The position numbers and the translations under genes were made by a program. From RGIG7213 sp045544195 (GTDB lineage: Bacteria; Bacillota; Clostridia; Oscillospirales; CAG-272), in the NCBI GenBank assembly GCA_045544195.1, contig JAZPYO010000011.1:54008-118007 (forward strand): DNA of 64,000 nucleotides. The letters are read 5' to 3'. Below are positions 60,420-64,000 of this stretch, piece after piece (position 1 is the first letter of the stretch; every line of letters starts with the position of its first letter). The notes below the pieces were generated by a model. The model was given only the letters and a program-made list of their open reading frames with translations, did not search any database and had not been told where the DNA came from.

Positions 60420-61616
60420 ATGATTGAAAGTATAGTAGAGTTTGCCAAAACTACAGGCTTTGCTATGATAGGCGACGATCCGAGAGTGCTGATAATGTAT
60501 GCCATAGCGGCGCTTCTGATCTATCTTGCCATTGTCAGAAACTTTGAGCCGTTGTTGCTTTTGCCTATTTCATTCGGTATGCTGCTGACAAATCTGCCGG
60601 GTGCGGGGATGTTCCATTCGGAAATATTTATAAACGAATCGGCACATATCAACTGGGATGCGCTGATGGGCAACGTGGAGGCGATAAGCCCCGGCCTGCT
60701 TGATTATTTGTATCTTGGCGTTAAATTGGGAATTTTCCCGTGTCTTATATTTATCGGTGTCGGCGCAATGACGGACTTTGCTCCGCTTATTGCAAACCCC
60801 AAGTCGCTTTTGCTCGGCGCGGCGGCACAGATCGGTATATTCGTTACGTATATCGCCGCGCGTTTTTCGGGAATATTTACTCCCGAGCAGGCTGGCTCTA
60901 TCGGTATCATCGGCGGAGCAGACGGTCCTACCGCGATCTACACGGCGACAAAAATGGCACCCGACCTTCTGGGATCTATTGCGATAGCCGCATATTGCTA
61001 TATGGCGCTCGTTCCGTTCATTCAGCCGCCGATAATGAAGCTGCTGACAACTAAAAAAGAACGTATGATAGAAATGAAGCAGCTCCGCCCTGTATCAAAG
61101 GCGGAAAAGATCATATTCCCCATTGTTATTACGGTATTTGTTGCACTTCTCGTTCCTTCTGCAGCTGCTCTTGTCGGCTCGCTTATGCTCGGTAATCTGC
61201 TCAGAGAATGCGGTGTTACGGAAAGACTCAGTAAAACGGTTCAAAACGAGCTTATGAATATCGTTACGGTATTTTTGGGCGTATGCGTAGGCGCTACGGC
61301 TACTGCCGAGGCATTCCTCGATCTGAGAACGCTGGCAATATTGGTAATGGGTATTATCGCATTTGCTATCGGTACGGCAGGCGGTGTTCTTCTGGCGAAG
61401 CTTATGAACCTGTTCTCAAAGAACAAGATAAACCCTCTTATAGGCTCGGCAGGCGTTTCAGCCGTTCCTATGGCGGCGCGTGTTTCGCAGAAGGTAGGAC
61501 AACAGGAAAATCCTTCAAACTTTTTGCTCATGCACGCTATGGGCCCCAACGTTGCAGGCGTTATAGGCTCTGCAATAGCAGCGGGCGTGCTTTTGCAGAT
61601 ACCCAATATATTCTGA
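60420..61616 (+). CDS. oadB: Sodium ion-translocating decarboxylase subunit beta
   Basis: A 398-residue integral membrane protein with about ten or eleven hydrophobic segments. It removes CO2 from carboxybiotin and pumps Na+ out. The conserved GIIGGADGPTAIYTATKMAP stretch is the ion and carboxybiotin site, and PLIGSAGVSAVPMAARVSQ is another signature. It is the core of the pump and closely follows the biotin carrier gene. Confidence 0.94.
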   Translation: MIESIVEFAKTTGFAMIGDDPRVLIMYAIAALLIYLAIVRNFEPLLLLPISFGMLLTNLPGAGMFHSEIFINESAHINWDALMGNVEAISPGLLDYLYLGVKLGIFPCLIFIGVGAMTDFAPLIANPKSLLLGAAAQIGIFVTYIAARFSGIFTPEQAGSIGIIGGADGPTAIYTATKMAPDLLGSIAIAAYCYMALVPFIQPPIMKLLTTKKERMIEMKQLRPVSKAEKIIFPIVITVFVALLVPSAAALVGSLMLGNLLRECGVTERLSKTVQNELMNIVTVFLGVCVGATATAEAFLDLRTLAILVMGIIAFAIGTAGGVLLAKLMNLFSKNKINPLIGSAGVSAVPMAARVSQKVGQQENPSNFLLMHAMGPNVAGVIGSAIAAGVLLQIPNIF

Positions 61617-61667
61617 TTTATTTTAATTTGAATTGTAAGTCGCTATGCGGCTGAATGGAGCTTTAAT

Positions 61668-63068
61668 ATGGTAAAAAAACCTTTGAAAATAACTGATACT
61701 ATCCTGCGTGATGCGCACCAATCACAAGCGGCTACGCGTATGAGGATAGAGGATATGCTTCCTGCGTGCGAAATACTTGATAAGGTCGGATTTTTCTCCC
61801 TTGAATGCTGGGGCGGAGCGACATTCGATTCCTGTATGAGATTTCTTAACGAGGACCCGTGGGAAAGATTACGCACACTGCGAGCTGCTTTGCCAAACAC
61901 AAAGCTGCAGATGCTTCTTCGCGGTCAGAACCTTCTGGGATATAAGCATTATGCAGACGATACGGTGGAGCAGTTTGTTAAAAAGTCGATCGAAAACGGT
62001 ATTGATATAATCAGAATATTCGATGCTCTTAACGATCCGAGAAACGTTTATTCAGCTATTAAATTTACAAAGCAGTACGGCGGTACGGTAGAGGCGGCGA
62101 TAAGCTATACCGTCAGCCCCGTTCACGATCATCAGTATTTTATCGACCTTGCGTGCAGACTTGAAGAAGCGGGGGCGGATATTATATGTATAAAGGATAT
62201 GGCAAACCTTTTGCTTCCTTACGATGCTTTTTCACTCGTTAAGGCTCTTAAGGAAAAGGTGTCAGCGCCTATCCACCTGCACACGCATAACACATCGGGT
62301 ACGGGCGATATGACGTATCTTATGGCAACGCTTGCAGGCGTTGATATAGTCGATACGGCACTGTCTCCGCTGGCAAACGGCACATCACAGCCCGCAACGG
62401 AATCGCTCGTTGCAACGCTGAAGGATACCGAGCGTGATACAGGACTCGATCTTGAATTGCTCAGCCGTGCGGCAGCCCATTTCAGAGCAGTCGCATCGAA
62501 ATTAAAGGAGCAGGGAAGCCTTGACCCCAAGGTGCTGAACGTAGATACGAATACGCTTCTTTATCAGGTTCCCGGCGGTATGCTGTCAAATCTTATTTCA
62601 CAGCTTAAGCAGGCAGGGGCAGAGGATAAGTATTACGACGTTCTTGCTGAAATACCGAGAGTAAGAGAGGATTTCGGTTATCCTCCGCTCGTAACGCCAA
62701 CAAGCCAGATAGTAGGCTCACAGGCAGTTTTGAACGTGCTTTCGGGAGAAAGATATAAGGTGTTCACAAAGGAATCGAAGGGACTTTTGAGGGGCGACTA
62801 CGGCAAGCTGCCCGGTAAGGTGAACGAATCTGTCCGTAAAAAAGCCATAGGCGACGAGGCGCTTATAACGTGCCGTCCTGCAGACCTTATCGCACCCGAG
62901 CTTGAAAAGTATACACAGGAGCTTGGAGAAAGAGCAAAAAGCGAGGAAGATGTTTTGTCTTACGCACTTTTCCCGAAGGTAGCAGAGGCATTCTTTGCTA
63001 AAAGAGAGCAGGCAAAGCCGAAAAATGAGGACGTGGTAAGACATATATTCGTGCAGGATCTATCGTAA
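61668..63068 (+). CDS. oadA: Oxaloacetate decarboxylase alpha chain (carboxyltransferase)
   Basis: A 466-residue carboxyltransferase of the pyruvate carboxylase C-domain family. TDTILRDAHQSQAATRM starts the TIM barrel with the metal-binding Asp and His. The catalytic Lys is in CIKDMANLL, and further metal ligands are in HLHTHNTSGTG. It lacks the C-terminal biotin domain, which is a separate gene here. It transfers carboxyl from oxaloacetate to biotin, giving pyruvate. A pyruvate carboxylase subunit B is an alternative, but the OadB and OadG neighbours favour the pump. A strong terminator follows. Confidence 0.93.
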   Translation: MVKKPLKITDTILRDAHQSQAATRMRIEDMLPACEILDKVGFFSLECWGGATFDSCMRFLNEDPWERLRTLRAALPNTKLQMLLRGQNLLGYKHYADDTVEQFVKKSIENGIDIIRIFDALNDPRNVYSAIKFTKQYGGTVEAAISYTVSPVHDHQYFIDLACRLEEAGADIICIKDMANLLLPYDAFSLVKALKEKVSAPIHLHTHNTSGTGDMTYLMATLAGVDIVDTALSPLANGTSQPATESLVATLKDTERDTGLDLELLSRAAAHFRAVASKLKEQGSLDPKVLNVDTNTLLYQVPGGMLSNLISQLKQAGAEDKYYDVLAEIPRVREDFGYPPLVTPTSQIVGSQAVLNVLSGERYKVFTKESKGLLRGDYGKLPGKVNESVRKKAIGDEALITCRPADLIAPELEKYTQELGERAKSEEDVLSYALFPKVAEAFFAKREQAKPKNEDVVRHIFVQDLS

Positions 63069-63076
63069 GATCGTGT

Positions 63077-63110
63077 TCCGACCCTGATTTAATGCAGGGT
63101 CGGATTTTTA
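63077..63110 (+). terminator. Terminator of the oxaloacetate decarboxylase operon
   Basis: A perfect 10-bp stem (TCCGACCCTG at 63077-63086 with CAGGGTCGGA at 63095-63104) with an 8-nt loop is followed by five Ts, 9 nt after the oadA stop. Confidence 0.94.
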
Positions 63111-63254
63111 TATCCTCTTTTCTGTAATACGAACGCTTGTGCGATTGTATTTTTAAAAAACCTCGGTTTTGAAAAATAAATTTAAAAAAAAATCGAAAAA
63201 ACACTTGATTTTTTTTATAATGTGTGATATACTATGCAAGTATTCAACCAATAC

Positions 63255-63345
63255 GGAGAAGTCGCCTAGTTGGTCGAGGGCGCACGACTGGAAATCGTGT
63301 AACCGGTCAAACGGTTCCAGAGTTCGAATCTCTGCTTCTCCGCCA
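63255..63345 (+). tRNA. tRNA-Ser (anticodon GGA)
   Basis: A class II tRNA with CCA encoded. The acceptor stem is GGAGAAG with CTTCTCC. The anticodon stem is CACGA/TCGTG, with GGA at 63290-63292 in the loop CTGGAAA, so it reads UCC and UCU. The long variable arm (ACCGGTC...) and T-arm CAGAG-TTCGAATC-TCTG confirm the serine class. A hairpin (63353-63361 with 63377-63385) follows the CCA. Confidence 0.97.
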
Positions 63346-63650
63346 AATTGGGATTGCTTGCTGTTGGCTGTCAATGGCAAGCAATTTCCATCAAGACGAC
63401 TACCTCACATCACAGCCTTTGTGATCTGCATTGCCCTTTGAGGACAGCCCCGGTAATAAGCCACGGCACACACATATAGCGTGTAAGTATCATTATACCC
63501 CCCTGCTATATCATCGCCCGTGATCGAGAAGGCATCCCGAAGCTGAAAACGGTTTAAGTTTTCTGTTAATGGCTTTGCCGAGAACTCTCGGCGGCAGGTG
63601 GAACGTAGAGGATCATCGTTATTCAGTTGTCAAGGAGCTTGGACGAACAA
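63346..63650. other. Intergenic sequence after tRNA-Ser, no confident gene
   Basis: Immediately after the tRNA is a 9-bp hairpin (63353-63361 with 63377-63385). The rest has no gene I can support. On the minus strand an open stretch of 74 codons (63626-63405) lacks a normal start codon and ribosome site. A second minus frame of 27 codons starting at an ATG near 63490 has a GGGGGG site. Because two frames look protein-like and neither is recognised, I leave both uncalled. Confidence 0.5.
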
Positions 63651-63684
63651 AAAAACTCAACGGATAAAACAAATCCATTGAGTT
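63646..63684 (-). terminator. Terminator of the minus-strand unit near the right end
   Basis: An interrupted stem (AACTCAA and GGAT with ATCC and TTGAGTT, 63654-63684) is followed on the minus strand by a T-run. It lies downstream of a minus-strand consensus promoter at 63938 and would end a transcript of about 250 nt. Confidence 0.8.
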
Positions 63685-63691
63685 AAAATAC

Positions 63692-63720
63692 TTGACAAAA
63701 CGTAACGAGTGTGATATACT
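63692..63720 (+). promoter_or_regulatory. Plus-strand promoter of the right-end leader RNA
   Basis: TTGACA (63692-63697), a 17-bp spacer and TATACT (63715-63720). The -35 is perfect and the -10 matches five of six. A transcript would start near 63727. Confidence 0.85.
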
Positions 63721-63744
63721 ACTGATGTGAATATGTAAAACATA

Positions 63745-63834
63745 TTAACATACATTCAAACCAACTCGTACCCTTGTATACGCAACATACAACGGATATG
63801 TTTTAGGCTGTGAGATGTCTACCAAACATCTCAT
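63745..63834 (-). CDS. Possible small peptide frame in the minus-strand unit (29 codons)
   Basis: An ATG at 63834 opens a 29-residue frame ending at TAA (63747-63745). The product would start MRCLVDISQPK and end VRVGLNVC, and is not hydrophobic. The ribosome site is poor (GTGGAA directly before the ATG). It lies between the minus-strand promoter at 63938 and the terminator at 63684. It may be a leader peptide, a small protein or chance. Not recognised. Confidence 0.25.
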   Translation of the reverse strand: MRCLVDISQPKTYPLYVAYTRVRVGLNVC

Positions 63835-63853
63835 TTCCACGGTTTGAGCTTAG

Positions 63854-63896
63854 CCGCCTAAAGAACGGACATTCTGTTCGATCTTGGCGGTTTTTT
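63854..63896 (+). terminator. Terminator or attenuator of the right-end leader
   Basis: Outer stem CCGCC/GGCGG, inner stem GAACGGA/TCTGTTC, and a run of six Ts. It is strong and can act as a terminator on plus. Its 5' arm is part of a competing pairing with 63802-63808. Confidence 0.85.
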
Positions 63897-63909
63897 GCTT
63901 TCCAAAACA

Positions 63910-63938
63910 ATAATAACACAAAGACTATAATTTGTCAA
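63910..63938 (-). promoter_or_regulatory. Minus-strand promoter of the right-end antisense unit
   Basis: On the minus strand TTGACA (63938-63933), a 17-bp spacer and TATTAT (63915-63910). The expected transcript start is near 63903. It would be antisense to the whole plus-strand leader. Confidence 0.8.
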
Positions 63939-64000
63939 TATGTTTGAGGAATTTTTTTCTTCATCCCCCACCGTTACGATCACCGTTGCGGTGAGGGATT

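Larger units (their letters stand above)
63727..63896 (+). ncRNA. Candidate structured leader or small RNA with attenuator-like fold
   Basis: No coding frame with a ribosome site is visible on plus. The RNA has a 7-bp hairpin (63812-63818 with 63826-63832) with loop CTACCAA. It ends in a two-part terminator (CCGCC at 63854-63858 with GGCGG at 63886-63890, inner stem 63863-63869 with 63873-63879, then six Ts). TTTAGGC (63802-63808) can instead pair with GCCTAAA (63856-63862), which would disrupt the terminator. This is how a transcription attenuator looks. The regulated gene, if any, lies beyond the right edge. I do not match it to a known riboswitch class. Confidence 0.6.

Noticed and set aside
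63346..64000. SRP RNA, RNase P RNA, tmRNA, 6S RNA or a standard riboswitch in the right-end gap
   Set aside because: None of the conserved cores I know (such as GGAAGCAGC for SRP, GAGGAAAGTCC for RNase P, or TPP and purine motifs) is present on either strand.
1..64000. CRISPR arrays, insertion sequences, rRNA operons and prophage genes
   Set aside because: No regularly spaced repeats, transposase-like frames, rRNA sequence or phage structural genes were seen.

Overview
The window is a dense, low-to-moderate GC chromosomal segment from a Gram-positive anaerobe of the Clostridia. The gene content and protein style fit a gut or rumen Oscillospiraceae/Ruminococcaceae-type organism: spoVG, a class B sortase, a c-di-AMP phosphodiesterase, PASTA kinase, a Leu T-box, a Na+-pumping oxaloacetate decarboxylase, and AGGAGG-type ribosome binding sites. 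The assignment is inferred from family content, not from a marker gene comparison. Most of the window is conserved housekeeping sequence. The least ordinary parts are the T-box operon near the left end and the intergenic block after the tRNA at the right end.

Layout, left to right. 1-8.4 kb (minus strand): a sigma factor running off the left edge; an operon of acyl-CoA ligase, TIM-barrel isomerase and amidohydrolase behind a consensus promoter and a leucine-type T-box leader; aspartate kinase; and a large protein resembling GTPase-associated GAP1-N2 proteins. 8.6-21.7 kb (plus): thymidylate kinase with an extra N-terminal region, phosphoglycerate mutase, a split chromate transporter coupled to a RACo-like Fe-S/ASKHA protein, then gdpP-rplI-dnaB-tilS-hpt-ftsH. 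21.7-22.1 kb is a gene-free repeat region. 22.1-32.0 kb (mostly minus): clpX-clpP-tig, a phosphoesterase, a small DUF1540 gene on plus, murC, spoVG on plus, a glycosyltransferase with sortase B, and the UPF0210/ACT pair. 32.1-44.9 kb (plus): the classic Firmicutes growth operon yicC-remA-gmk-rpoZ-priA-def-fmt-[Zn protease]-rsmB-rlmN-PP2C-prkC-rsgA. 45.0-49.2 kb: an XRE regulator with two membrane proteins, then a Ca2+-type P-ATPase. 49.3-52.0 kb (minus): ECF sigma factor, a probable anti-sigma protein and a VWA lipoprotein. 52.1-59.6 kb: the TIGR03960/TIGR03936 radical-SAM pair, a GH78-like glycosidase, a divergent ECF-transporter S subunit and nicotinate phosphoribosyltransferase pair sharing a dyad, and radC. 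59.7-63.1 kb: the four-gene oxaloacetate decarboxylase pump. 63.3-64.0 kb: tRNA-Ser(GGA), then 650 bases without a secure gene but with opposed consensus promoters, an attenuator-like structure and terminators.

The main functional groups are translation and its quality control (rplI, tilS, def, fmt, rsmB, rlmN, rsgA, tig, clpXP, ftsH), cell-envelope and growth signalling (murC, PP2C/PrkC, GdpP, SpoVG, RemA, sortase), and anaerobic energy and vitamin metabolism (oxaloacetate decarboxylase Na+ pump, niacin salvage). The observation I rate highest is that a leucine T-box (CUC specifier, UGGU acceptor-binding bulge) controls an acyl-CoA ligase rather than a leucine biosynthesis or leuS gene. This would fit isovalerate salvage for leucine synthesis. 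Second is the pair of mutually antisense transcription units after tRNA-Ser.
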